This document shows positions 9,431 through 17,105 of a stretch of DNA of 64,000 bases, piece after piece (the first letter of the stretch is position 1; every line of letters starts with the position of its first letter). Source of the stretch: an uncultured Lachnospiraceae bacterium (GTDB taxonomy: Bacteria > Bacillota > Clostridia > Lachnospirales > Lachnospiraceae); the NCBI GenBank assembly GCA_934351835.1, contig CAKRJP010000005.1, positions 86,548 through 150,547 of the forward strand. The letters are read 5' to 3'. Made by a program: the position numbers and the translations under genes. The notes under the pieces were generated by a model. The model made no database searches. It was given only the letters and a program-made list of their open reading frames with translations, and was not told where the DNA came from.

Positions 9431-10048
9431 TCAAAAATATAATTTTAATTTCTCAATTGCACTTTTTTCAATTCTCGACACGTAAGATCTGGAAATTCCA
9501 AGCTGCTCCGCAATCTCACGCTGTGTATATTCCTCTGCATCATATAAACCATAACGGAGTTTTAAGACTAACCGTTCTCTTCCGGACAAGACAGATTCCA
9601 TTCGATAATATAACATCCGTATTTCTTCTTTCAGCACAACTTTTTTGTAGGCTTCATCATCCACAGATTCAATAATATCAAAAAGTTTGATTTCATTTCC
9701 CTCTTTATCCGTCCCAATTGGTTCGTAAAGAGACACTTCCCTGGTCGTTTTCTTCTTTGCCCGAAAATGCATCAAAATCTCATTTTCAATACATCTTGCC
9801 GCATAAGTTCCCAGACGCACACTTTTCTCCGGGTTAAAGGTAACTACTGCTTTAATCAGTCCGATTGTTCCGATTGACAGGAGATCTTCCGCGTCCTCCT
9901 GTGAAGACTGATACTTTTTGACAATGTGTGCTACCAACCGTAGATTCCGTTCAATCAAAACGTGCTTTGCCTCAAGATCGCCTTCCGTATATTTCTGTAA
10001 ATATTCTCGTTCTTCCAAAGCCGTAAGTGGTTGAGGAAATGACTTCAA
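9431..10048 (-). CDS. sigK: RNA polymerase sporulation sigma factor SigK
   Basis: Late mother-cell sigma factor controlling coat and cortex genes. After FPQPLT it has the region 2 block RNLRLVAHIVKKY, EDLLSIGTIGLIKAV and TYAARCIENEILMHFRA, then EPIGTDKEGNEI, and a region 4 helix-turn-helix TQREIAEQLGISRSYVSRIE. The gene is uninterrupted, with no skin-like element. The frame is open to an ATG at 10114 (227 residues). However, a terminator hairpin and a sigma-K-like promoter lie between that ATG and a TTG at 10048, which has AGAGGTG six bases before it. I therefore favour the short form (205 residues, starting KSFPQPL after the initiator), which would lack a pro-sequence as in C. difficile. The start is inferred; the identity is firm. 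Confidence 0.93.
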   Translation of the reverse strand: MKSFPQPLTALEEREYLQKYTEGDLEAKHVLIERNLRLVAHIVKKYQSSQEDAEDLLSIGTIGLIKAVVTFNPEKSVRLGTYAARCIENEILMHFRAKKKTTREVSLYEPIGTDKEGNEIKLFDIIESVDDEAYKKVVLKEEIRMLYYRMESVLSGRERLVLKLRYGLYDAEEYTQREIAEQLGISRSYVSRIEKSAIEKLKLYF

Positions 10049-10110
10049 AAAAAGCACCTCTTGAGGGTATTTGATATAATGTATGATATCTGCCCCTCTT
10101 TGGTGCTTTT
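10047..10110 (-). terminator. Hairpin with T7 tract between the U32 gene and sigK
   Basis: AAAAGCACC (10110-10102) pairs with GGTGCTTTT (10058-10050), with an inner GAGGG/CCCTC stem, followed by seven T residues (10053-10047) on the minus strand. It would end transcripts of the trmR-U32 operon. Its 3' arm contains the AGAGGTG ribosome site of the proposed sigK start, so read-through RNA would also hide that site. Confidence 0.7.
10077..10105 (-). promoter_or_regulatory. Sigma-K-like promoter of sigK
   Basis: On the minus strand CACC (10105-10102), 16 bases, then CATACATTA (10085-10077). The known sigma-K consensus is mACm, about 16 bases, CATAnnnTA. A transcript from here would start downstream of the ATG at 10114 and upstream of the TTG at 10048. 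The -10 also resembles the sigma-E CATACAnT, but no sigma-E -35 was seen. Confidence 0.55.
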
Positions 10111-10124
10111 CCATATATTCTTTT

Positions 10125-11357
10125 TTAATCTTCCGATCTGCGCAGGATATCGTACACTTCAGGCGTACCGCCTTCTACTTCTACATATAATACCTGTTTT
10201 GGATGCGGAGCATTTTCCATCTCATTGCCCTCTTCATCCAAAATTCTCTTGACTACAATAGGAATGTTATCCCCATTTGGTTTCATAATTTCAATTGTTT
10301 CTCCCACGGAGAACTTGTTTCTCTGCTCGATTCTGCACATTCCATCCTTCAACTCTCCGACAATGCCAAGATATGTGTACTCTCTCACATAAGTATTGCT
10401 ATCGTAAATCTGACTCTCCTCACTAGGCTTTCCAAAATAAAATCCGGTTGTAAACTGCCGATAAGTGCAATTTGAAATCTGATCCAGATACCAAGGCATA
10501 TTCTTACGATATTCTTTCGGATCTTCCAGATAATCATCAATCGCTTTTCGGTAAGTTCTGGCTACCGTTGCAACATACAATGCCGTTTTCATACGTCCTT
10601 CGATTTTAAAGCTGTCGATTCCCGCATCGATCATCTCCGGAATATGCTCAATCATACACAGATCCTTAGAGTTGAAAATGTAAGTGCCTCTTTCATTTTC
10701 ATAAACCGGCATATACTCGCCTGGTCTTGTCTCTTCCACAACTGCATATTTCCAGCGGCAAGGATGAGTACAGGCTCCCTGGTTCGCATCTCTTCCCGTA
10801 AAATAATTACTGAGCAGGCAGCGTCCTGAATAGGAAATACACATTGCCCCGTGAATAAAACTCTCAATCTCCATCTCCTCCGGGATATGTGCACGAATTT
10901 CTTTGATTTCTTTTAAAGATAGTTCTCTCGCAGAAACCACTCGTTTCGCGCCTAAATCCCACCAGAACTGATAGGTTCCATAGTTGGTATTATTTGCCTG
11001 GGTACTCACATGGCGTTCAATCTCCGGGCAAATCTCTTTTGCCATCATAAAGATTGCCGGATCAGCAATGATCAATGCATCCGGTCCTAACTCTTTTAAT
11101 TCTTTAAGATACTCACGCACCCCTTCCAGATCATCATTATGTGCAAGAATATTGACTGTCACATGGACTCTCACGCCATGTTCATGTGCAAATTCAATCC
11201 CTGCTCTCATGTCTTCTTTTGAGAAGTTCTTTGCTTTCGCACGAAGTCCAAATACTTCTCCACCTATATAGACTGCGTCTGCGCCAAACACGACTGCTGT
11301 CTTCAACACTTCTAAACTACTGGCTGGAATTAATAATTCCGGACGTCTGTTTTTCAT
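10125..11357 (-). CDS. U32-family protein, TrhP-like tRNA uridine hydroxylation factor
   Basis: 410 residues. It has the U32 signature in GAMCISYSGRCLLSNYF, followed by GRDANQGACTHPCRWKY, giving the four conserved cysteines (about residues 170-195) used for an iron-sulfur cluster in this family. These proteins were long called collagenase-like peptidases. The relatives next to TrmR in B. subtilis (YrrN/YrrO, TrhP) take part in 5-hydroxyuridine formation at tRNA position 34. The gene lies 11 bases after trmR, which strongly suggests the same role here. No peptidase active site was seen. Confidence 0.9.
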   Translation of the reverse strand: MKNRRPELLIPASSLEVLKTAVVFGADAVYIGGEVFGLRAKAKNFSKEDMRAGIEFAHEHGVRVHVTVNILAHNDDLEGVREYLKELKELGPDALIIADPAIFMMAKEICPEIERHVSTQANNTNYGTYQFWWDLGAKRVVSARELSLKEIKEIRAHIPEEMEIESFIHGAMCISYSGRCLLSNYFTGRDANQGACTHPCRWKYAVVEETRPGEYMPVYENERGTYIFNSKDLCMIEHIPEMIDAGIDSFKIEGRMKTALYVATVARTYRKAIDDYLEDPKEYRKNMPWYLDQISNCTYRQFTTGFYFGKPSEESQIYDSNTYVREYTYLGIVGELKDGMCRIEQRNKFSVGETIEIMKPNGDNIPIVVKRILDEEGNEMENAPHPKQVLYVEVEGGTPEVYDILRRSED

Positions 11358-11368
11358 CGTTCTTCTCC

Positions 11369-12016
11369 TTACTGACTCTTTTTGACACTCAGTGCCACTC
11401 CGTCTCCAAGTGGCAAAATAGATGTCTGTAACATATCATTGTGTTTTAATTCATATAAATACTCTCTCATACGGCTATGGATTGTCCGGTTTCTTCGCTC
11501 CACCGCAAAACGCGACTCTATGATGTCGCCATCCTGCAGCACATTGTCCGACACCAATACTCCTTCCGGTCCCAAAAGCCTAAGTGTTTCTGGCATATAA
11601 TGGATATATTGTCCCTTGGCCGCATCCATAAATATCATATCATACGACTCCTCCAGTGACCGCATCACTTCCAGTGCATCACCCTCTATCAGCGTAATGC
11701 AGGATTCTTTGCCCGCACGTTTAAAGTTCTCACGAGCGATGGGAATCCGTTTCTCGTATTTTTCTATAGTCGTAATATGCGCCCCTTCCGGCATATATTC
11801 GCTCATAAGGATTGCCGAAAATCCCACGGCCGTTCCTACTTCCAGAATCTTCATCGGTTTCTTCATCAAAAGCAAAACTTTCAAAAAACTTTGCGTTTCT
11901 TTACGGATGATTGGGACATAATTTTCCAGTGCTTCCTGCTCAACAGTCTCTATGATATCACTCTCCGGTACTTCCAGAGAATGTATATATGTCACCATTC
12001 TTTCGTCTACTATCAT
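11369..12016 (-). CDS. trmR: tRNA 5-hydroxyuridine methyltransferase TrmR (O-methyltransferase family 3)
   Basis: SAM-dependent O-methyltransferase of 215 residues. It has the binding motif LEVGTAVGFSAILM (about residues 57-70), the acidic motif IEKYEKR, and DMIFMDAAKGQY with the metal-binding aspartates, then SDNVLQDG. B. subtilis YrrM/TrmR methylates ho5U34 to mo5U34. The adjacent U32 gene is the matching hydroxylation partner, so this pair should complete mo5U34 formation. GGAGG precedes the ATG. Confidence 0.88.
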   Translation of the reverse strand: MIVDERMVTYIHSLEVPESDIIETVEQEALENYVPIIRKETQSFLKVLLLMKKPMKILEVGTAVGFSAILMSEYMPEGAHITTIEKYEKRIPIARENFKRAGKESCITLIEGDALEVMRSLEESYDMIFMDAAKGQYIHYMPETLRLLGPEGVLVSDNVLQDGDIIESRFAVERRNRTIHSRMREYLYELKHNDMLQTSILPLGDGVALSVKKSQ

Positions 12017-12050
12017 ACGGTTCCTCCGTTTTCAGTATCTATACATAACG

Positions 12051-12085
12051 CAGGACGTAGCAATCTTTCTAAATACTACGTCCTG
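12051..12085. other. Intergenic hairpin between RNase J and trmR
   Basis: CAGGACGTAG (12051-12060) and CTACGTCCTG (12076-12085) form a perfect 10-bp stem with a 15-base loop. Neither strand has a clear T tract after it, so termination is uncertain. It may be an RNA-end or processing element after the RNase J gene. Confidence 0.5.
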
Positions 12086-12110
12086 TTGTTGTCTTATTAT
12101 TGTTCTGCGA

Positions 12111-13778
12111 TTACACATCCATAATAATTGGAAGTATCATCGGTTTTCTCTTTGTCTTTCTCCAGATATACTCATTCAAAGTGTCTCGAATGACCATCTT
12201 AATCTTGCTCCAATCCGCATTTCTCTGATTCATCAAAGTCTGCTCAACAGCCTCCGTCAAAAGATGTCTGGCTTCATCCATCATCTCCTCAGATTCTCTG
12301 ACATAGACAAATCCTCTGGAAACAATATCCGGTCCTGCCAAAAGCTGGTTCGTTCCCTTCTCAAGAGTCAGCACAACAATCATAATACCATCCTGTGCCA
12401 AATGCTGTCTGTCACGGAGTACGATATTTCCGACATCTCCAACTCCAAGTCCATCAACCAGAATCTCTCCGGTGTGAACTTTATCCACAACTTTTGCCTC
12501 TTTATCACTAATCTCCAGCACATCTCCTGAATTGATCATAAAAATGTTTTCTTTCGGAATACCCAAAGATGCTGCGATTCCTGCATTTGCTTTACGATGA
12601 CGGTATTCGCCATGCACCGGTATTGCGTATTTTGGTTTTACTAAAGAGTAAATAAGTTTTAACTCTTCCTGGCAGGCATGACCTGATACATGCGCATCCT
12701 GAAAAATAACGTGTGCACCCTTTGCAGATAATTCATTAATAACACGGGATACTGATTTTTCATTTCCAGGGATTGGATTAGAACTGAAAATAACAGTATC
12801 TCCAGGCATAATCGTAACTTTCTTATGAATATCTGCTGCCATACGCGACAATGCCGCCATAGATTCACCCTGGCTTCCGGTAGTGATAAGTACCGTCTTC
12901 TCCGGTGGATAATTCTTCATCTGATCAATTTCTATCAATGTATGCTCCGGTACCTGCAGATACCCCAGTTCCTGTGCAACCTGAATAATATTGACCATAC
13001 TACGTCCCTCTACTACAACCTTACGGTCATATTTACAGGCTGAATTGATAATCTGCTGCACACGGTCTACATTCGATGCAAATGTAGCAATAATAATTCT
13101 CGTCTTCTGATACTCTGCAAAGAAATGGTCAAACGTAGTTCCTACTGTACGCTCTGACTGCGTAAATCCTTTTCTCTCTGCATTTGTACTGTCAGACATA
13201 AGTGCCAGTACACCTTTCTTACCAATCTCTGCAAAACGCTGTAAATCAATGGCATCTCCAAATACAGGAGTATAATCCACTTTAAAATCTCCGGTGTGGA
13301 CTACAATGCCTGCCGGCGAATAGATTGCCAGCGCTGCCGCATCCTGAATACTGTGATTTGTCTTGATAAATTCAATCCTAAACTGTCCAAGATTGATAGA
13401 CTGACCATATTTCACAACCTTTCTGCGAGTAGAACGCATCATATTGTGCTCTGTCAGTTTCCGTTCAATAATACCCATTGTAAGTTTTGTTGCATAGATT
13501 GGAATATTAATCTCACGCAGTACATATGACAATGCTCCGATATGATCCTCATGTCCATGCGTGATCACAAAACCTTTTACTTTGTCGATATTATCTTTCA
13601 AATAGGTAATATCCGGGATTACCAGATCAATTCCCAACATGTCGTCCTCCGGGAATGCCAGACCGCAATCCACCACAATAATACTGTCTTCATATTCAAA
13701 GGCAGTAATGTTCATTCCGATCTTTTCCAATCCTCCGAGCGGAATGATACGCAATTTCCCAATATTCTCTTTTTTCAA
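12111..13778 (-). CDS. rnj: Ribonuclease J
   Basis: Metallo-beta-lactamase/beta-CASP nuclease (555 residues) for mRNA decay and rRNA maturation, acting as a 5' exonuclease and endonuclease. The metal motif is HGHEDH (residues 74-79), with later histidines in HTGDFKVD and HVSGHACQEE, and a C-terminal RNase J domain. The start is TTG at 13778 (MKKENIGKLR), with GGAGGTG six bases upstream. It lies directly after fur and is last in the mtaB-ireB-ruvX-DUF1292-fur run. Which paralogue (J1 or J2) cannot be told. Confidence 0.96.
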   Translation of the reverse strand: MKKENIGKLRIIPLGGLEKIGMNITAFEYEDSIIVVDCGLAFPEDDMLGIDLVIPDITYLKDNIDKVKGFVITHGHEDHIGALSYVLREINIPIYATKLTMGIIERKLTEHNMMRSTRRKVVKYGQSINLGQFRIEFIKTNHSIQDAAALAIYSPAGIVVHTGDFKVDYTPVFGDAIDLQRFAEIGKKGVLALMSDSTNAERKGFTQSERTVGTTFDHFFAEYQKTRIIIATFASNVDRVQQIINSACKYDRKVVVEGRSMVNIIQVAQELGYLQVPEHTLIEIDQMKNYPPEKTVLITTGSQGESMAALSRMAADIHKKVTIMPGDTVIFSSNPIPGNEKSVSRVINELSAKGAHVIFQDAHVSGHACQEELKLIYSLVKPKYAIPVHGEYRHRKANAGIAASLGIPKENIFMINSGDVLEISDKEAKVVDKVHTGEILVDGLGVGDVGNIVLRDRQHLAQDGIMIVVLTLEKGTNQLLAGPDIVSRGFVYVRESEEMMDEARHLLTEAVEQTLMNQRNADWSKIKMVIRDTLNEYIWRKTKRKPMILPIIMDV

Positions 13779-13780
13779 TT

Positions 13781-14266
13781 CTACACCTCCGCGTGCTCAT
13801 CCGTACTTTCTATTCCCTTTTCTCGGCACTCTTTGCATTGTCCGTAGAATTTTAATTCGTGGTTCAGCACGTGAAATCCCGTCTCTTCTTCAATATGCGT
13901 CTCTAATTCGTCCAGAAGATCTGCTTTAAACGAGAAAATCTTTCCACATGTCTTACATATCAAATGGTGATGATGATGTCTTCCGCCTTCTCCGTCAAAT
14001 GATTCACTGATCTCATAGCGCAGGCATCCATCATCAAGATTGATACAATCCACCAATTGCATTTCTAATAACAACTGCACAGTCCGATAAATGGTTGCTA
14101 ACCCAATATCAGGGTAGTCTTCTTTTACTAATTCATAAATATCTTCTGCAGTCATGTGGCTCTCACGATGTTCTGCAAGTACCTCTAAAACAAGGAGTCT
14201 CTGATTAGTAACTTTCAACCCCTTTTTTTTCAGCATTTCTTTAAACATTTCCTTACTTATAGCCAT
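13781..14266 (-). CDS. fur: Fur-family metalloregulator
   Basis: 161 residues. The N-terminal winged helix (about 10-85) contains TNQRLLVLEVL and GLATIYRTVQLL. The C-terminal dimerisation domain has metal ligands in RHHHHHLICKTCG (His97-101, Cys104, Cys107) and CKEC (Cys144, Cys147), the structural zinc site of Fur/PerR proteins. Whether it senses iron, zinc or peroxide cannot be decided by eye; the neighbourhood (IreB, RuvX, RNase J) does not help. Confidence 0.93.
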   Translation of the reverse strand: MAISKEMFKEMLKKKGLKVTNQRLLVLEVLAEHRESHMTAEDIYELVKEDYPDIGLATIYRTVQLLLEMQLVDCINLDDGCLRYEISESFDGEGGRHHHHHLICKTCGKIFSFKADLLDELETHIEEETGFHVLNHELKFYGQCKECREKGIESTDEHAEV

Positions 14267-14275
14267 ATTACAAAA

Positions 14276-14536
14276 CTACCTTTCAATATCTACATCCTCA
14301 AGTAACTCCTCAAATACTTTTAATATGGCTGCAAGTTCTACGTCATCGTCCACGATTTGATAAACGCTATCTGTCGCAGATTCATCCGCCGTATCCTTCA
14401 GTATCATACATTCCGCATCATCTTCTTCGGAATCTGTCACCAGAATGTAATTCACTCCATTGACCTTGGTCTGTTCCAACACAAAGAAATCTACTTCTTC
14501 CTGAAATTCGTCAGACATAAATTTGATTTTTTCCAT
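14276..14536 (-). CDS. DUF1292 family small acidic protein
   Basis: 86 residues, strongly acidic, with the family pattern of FxVLEQTKVNGVNYILV followed by an Asp/Glu run and AECMILKD. DUF1292 proteins commonly sit between ruvX and the next gene in the ireB-ruvX operon of Firmicutes, as here. Function is not known. GGGGGAATTGGG precedes the ATG. Confidence 0.88.
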   Translation of the reverse strand: MEKIKFMSDEFQEEVDFFVLEQTKVNGVNYILVTDSEEDDAECMILKDTADESATDSVYQIVDDDVELAAILKVFEELLEDVDIER

Positions 14537-14563
14537 TGTATTCCCAATTCCCCCGATACATTT

Positions 14564-14992
14564 TTATTTGTTAAAATGAATCGAATCTAAATATCCCTGT
14601 AATATAAAGACAGCCGCAATCTTATCAATATATTTCTTACGATCTTCACGTCTTACTTTATTTTCGATCAACGTCCGTTCTGCTTCTACTGTGGTCAGAC
14701 GTTCATCCCACATCACAACCTTCAGGCCGGTCCGACGTTCTAACATCTGTCCAAATTCTATAGATTTTTCCGCTCGATTCCCGATATCATTGTTCATATG
14801 CTTCGGAAGTCCAAGAACAATTTGCTCCACCTCATACTCTCCGATCAGTTCTTCGATTCTTGCACAGGTCTTGCGCAACTTGTTCTCGTCCTTTCTGCAT
14901 ATAGTCTCAATCGCCTGAGCTGTAATACCCAGGGGATCACTGATTGCTACACCTACGGTCTTGGAACCGTAATCTAAACCCATAATCCTCAT
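14564..14992 (-). CDS. ruvX: RuvX/YqgF pre-16S rRNA nuclease (RNase H-like fold)
   Basis: Family of putative Holliday-junction resolvases, shown in E. coli to act in pre-16S rRNA 5'-end processing. It starts MRIMGLDYGSKTVGVAISD, with the catalytic Asp in LDYG, VLGLPKHMN, and a C-terminal DERLTT and DKIAA acidic motif. The frame extends to a GTG at 15007, but the family start matches the ATG at 14992, giving 142 residues. It overlaps or abuts the ireB stop at 14998, indicating translational coupling. Confidence 0.93.
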   Translation of the reverse strand: MRIMGLDYGSKTVGVAISDPLGITAQAIETICRKDENKLRKTCARIEELIGEYEVEQIVLGLPKHMNNDIGNRAEKSIEFGQMLERRTGLKVVMWDERLTTVEAERTLIENKVRREDRKKYIDKIAAVFILQGYLDSIHFNK

Positions 14993-14997
14993 GAATA

Positions 14998-15261
14998 TTA
15001 TACCCACTTATTATGCTCAATATACGTCTTGAGCATCTCCTCTACCAATTCATCTCGCTCCATCTTGCTAATCAGACTTCTCGCTCCGTTATGACTGGTA
15101 ATATAGGTCGGATCTCCTGACATAATATATCCGACAATCTGATTCACCGGGTTATACCCCTTCTCACTTAATGCCTTATACACGATCTCAAGGATGTCCT
15201 TCGCCTGAATCTGCGGACCGCTTTCAACCTGGAAAAACTGGGTGCTGCTTAAATCCTTCAT
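14998..15261 (-). CDS. ireB: IreB-family regulatory phosphoprotein (UPF0297)
   Basis: 87 residues. The family signature includes LEIVYKALSEKGYNPVNQIVGYIMSGDPTYITSHNGAR (conserved almost throughout; only key segments cited), ending IEHNKWV. In Enterococcus, IreB is the phosphorylated substrate of the IreK Ser/Thr kinase and lowers cephalosporin resistance. A GTG at 15270 is possible, but AGGAGG lies only two bases from it and 11 bases from the ATG at 15261. It is first in the ireB-ruvX-DUF1292 set. Confidence 0.93.
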   Translation of the reverse strand: MKDLSSTQFFQVESGPQIQAKDILEIVYKALSEKGYNPVNQIVGYIMSGDPTYITSHNGARSLISKMERDELVEEMLKTYIEHNKWV

Positions 15262-15319
15262 ATTATTCACATCCTCCTAAAATACTTCTTTTTTATTCTA
15301 CTCCATTGCAAATAAAAAT

Positions 15320-16648
15320 TCAATCTATTATTTGTGAGTGATTTTCAATTTCTACATTTATCAACTTATTTGTCATTTTTTCCGGCAATTTACAGCCAAT
15401 TTTCACATATTCTCTGGTGTGTCCGACTTGCCAGAGTTCTCCGTCATGCTCGATTTCTTCTTCAATCAAGACTTCCTGCGTCGTTCTGATCAGCCGGTCT
15501 TCGTACTGTTTCTTTTTAATCTTTCCAAGTTCGATAAGTTCATTGCTTCTGATCGTCTTAATCTGATCAGGTACTTGATCAGACATATCGGCGGCCACTG
15601 TTCCCTCACGTTTGGAATATTTAAAAATATGCGTTTCATAGAAATCCACTTTGTCTACAAATGCTTTCGACTCCGCGAATTCCTCTTCAGTCTCTCCCGG
15701 GAAACCTACGATTACATCCGTTGTCAATGCCGGATTCTCAAAATATTTTCTTAAGAGCTCACATTTTTCATAATATTCTTCCGCCGTATATTTGCGATTC
15801 ATTCTCTTTAAGGTCGCATTACAGCCACTCTGCAACGATAAGTGAAAATGTGGACACATCTTTTTCATAGAAGCCAGCTCTTTCGCAAATTCTTCCGTAA
15901 TAATTCTTGGTTCCAATGAGCCTAACCGAATACGTTCAATTCCCTCAACCTCATGAATATTCTTAATAAGAGAAAGCAGATTGTCTTCCATGTCGATTCC
16001 ATAAGAACTCAGATGGATCCCTGTCAGGACAACCTCTTTATAGCCATTTTCCGCAAGTTTTCTGACCTCATCCACAACATGTGCACGCTCTCTGCTTCGC
16101 ACACGCCCTCTGGCATAAGGGATAATGCAGTAAGAGCAGAACTGGTTACAGCCATCTTGTACTTTGATATACGCCCTGGTGTGTTCAACCGTCTGAGAAA
16201 GTGATAATTCTTCATATTCTTTCGTATGATTGATATCAATCAACTCGGTCTGTATAGATTTCTCAGTCTGCTCGTCATTCTTCGCAATCGGTTTCTTTTG
16301 ATCGCCGATATTTTCTTCATACTCTGCCAGAATCTCCACAATATCTTTCTTACGGTTATTTCCAACTACAATATCAATACTCTCGTCCACCTGATCCTTC
16401 ATCGCCTGCACATAACATCCACACGCTACCACTATAGCCTCCGGATTCATTTTCTTTGCACGATGTAACATCTGGCGTGATTTACGGTCTGCCATATTAG
16501 TCACTGTACATGTGTTGATAATATAAATATCTGCTCCTTCTTTGAACGGAACAATTTCATATCCATGATTTTCTAGCATTTCCTGCATAGCTTCTGTCTC
16601 ATATGCATTTACCTTACATCCAAGATTATGTAACGCAACTTTTTTCAT
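15320..16648 (-). CDS. mtaB: tRNA t6A37 methylthiotransferase MtaB
   Basis: Radical-SAM enzyme (442 residues) converting t6A37 to ms2t6A37 in ANN-decoding tRNAs. The N-terminal methylthiotransferase domain supplies three cysteines (LGCKVNAYE, INTCTVTN, VACGCYVQ) for one Fe-S cluster. The radical-SAM CxxxCxxC is in NQFCSYCIIPYARGRVRSR (about residue 165). A C-terminal TRAM domain follows. The YETEAMQ and GCKVN wording favours MtaB over MiaB. AAGGAGA precedes the ATG. Confidence 0.95.
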   Translation of the reverse strand: MKKVALHNLGCKVNAYETEAMQEMLENHGYEIVPFKEGADIYIINTCTVTNMADRKSRQMLHRAKKMNPEAIVVACGCYVQAMKDQVDESIDIVVGNNRKKDIVEILAEYEENIGDQKKPIAKNDEQTEKSIQTELIDINHTKEYEELSLSQTVEHTRAYIKVQDGCNQFCSYCIIPYARGRVRSRERAHVVDEVRKLAENGYKEVVLTGIHLSSYGIDMEDNLLSLIKNIHEVEGIERIRLGSLEPRIITEEFAKELASMKKMCPHFHLSLQSGCNATLKRMNRKYTAEEYYEKCELLRKYFENPALTTDVIVGFPGETEEEFAESKAFVDKVDFYETHIFKYSKREGTVAADMSDQVPDQIKTIRSNELIELGKIKKKQYEDRLIRTTQEVLIEEEIEHDGELWQVGHTREYVKIGCKLPEKMTNKLINVEIENHSQIID

Positions 16649-16687
16649 AATTATGTTAGTCTCCTTTTTATACTGGATAATTATTCC

Positions 16688-16716
16688 TTGACTTTTATTT
16701 CCTATCCTCTTAAGAT
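16688..16716 (+). promoter_or_regulatory. Promoter of the HPr-like gene
   Basis: TTGACT (16688-16693), 17 bases, TAAGAT (16711-16716), about 40 bases before the ATG. Confidence 0.7.
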
Positions 16717-16756
16717 GTAAATAAAAGAATAGTAAATAAGCAAGGAGGTTCGTCCA

Positions 16757-16990
16757 ATGAATACAATTCAGATTTTATTAAATACTATTGACAAAGTTAA
16801 ATCTTTCAATCGTGATATTTTATTTTTCGATTCCGACATTGATTTAGTACAGGGAAGATACACGGTTGATGGCAAATCCATCATGGGAATCTTCAGTTTA
16901 AACCTGTCCGAACCGATCAAAGTTATTATCTACGAAGAAAATGGTGAATTAGACAGCATTATTGAAAAGTTAAAAGCTTACGCTGTATAA
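16757..16990 (+). CDS. HPr-like protein lacking the phosphorylatable histidine
   Basis: 77 residues. The region from residue 24 matches the second half of HPr: FDSDIDLVQGRYTVDGKSIMGIFSL aligns with the HPr segment leading into the Ser46 site, and KSIMG (Ser41) is intact. The HPr motif around His15 (G-[IL]-H-x-R-P) is absent: the N-terminus reads MNTIQILLNTIDKVKSFNRD. It therefore cannot carry PTS phosphate on that histidine, but could be a regulatory HPr/Crh-type protein. It has its own promoter and terminator and an AAGGAGG ribosome site. A canonical HPr is encoded at 41966-42232. Confidence 0.88.
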   Translation: MNTIQILLNTIDKVKSFNRDILFFDSDIDLVQGRYTVDGKSIMGIFSLNLSEPIKVIIYEENGELDSIIEKLKAYAV

Positions 16991-17013
16991 TTTAAAAATC
17001 AAAAAGCATTAAT

Positions 17014-17047
17014 AAAAAGAGGTCAGATTTAAAAGCTGGCCTTTTTT
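17014..17047 (+). terminator. Terminator of the HPr-like gene
   Basis: AAAAAGAGGTCAG (17014-17026) pairs with CTGGCC plus a T6 tract (17036-17047), 24 bases after the stop codon. Confidence 0.85.
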
Positions 17048-17064
17048 GTTGCACCTGAGAATTT

Positions 17065-17091
17065 ATCCCTCTGTTTTCCAGAGGGATTTTT
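17065..17091 (+). terminator. Second hairpin, possible back-up terminator
   Basis: ATCCCTCTG (17065-17073) and CAGAGGGAT (17079-17087) form a perfect 9-bp stem followed by TTTTT on the plus strand. It lies between convergent genes and may also act on thiI transcripts. Confidence 0.7.
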
Positions 17092-17105
17092 CACAGGCAT
17101 TTTCA

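Noticed and set aside
9431..10114. sigK interrupted by a skin-like prophage, as in some clostridia and bacilli
   Set aside because: Regions 2 to 4 are continuous in one frame.
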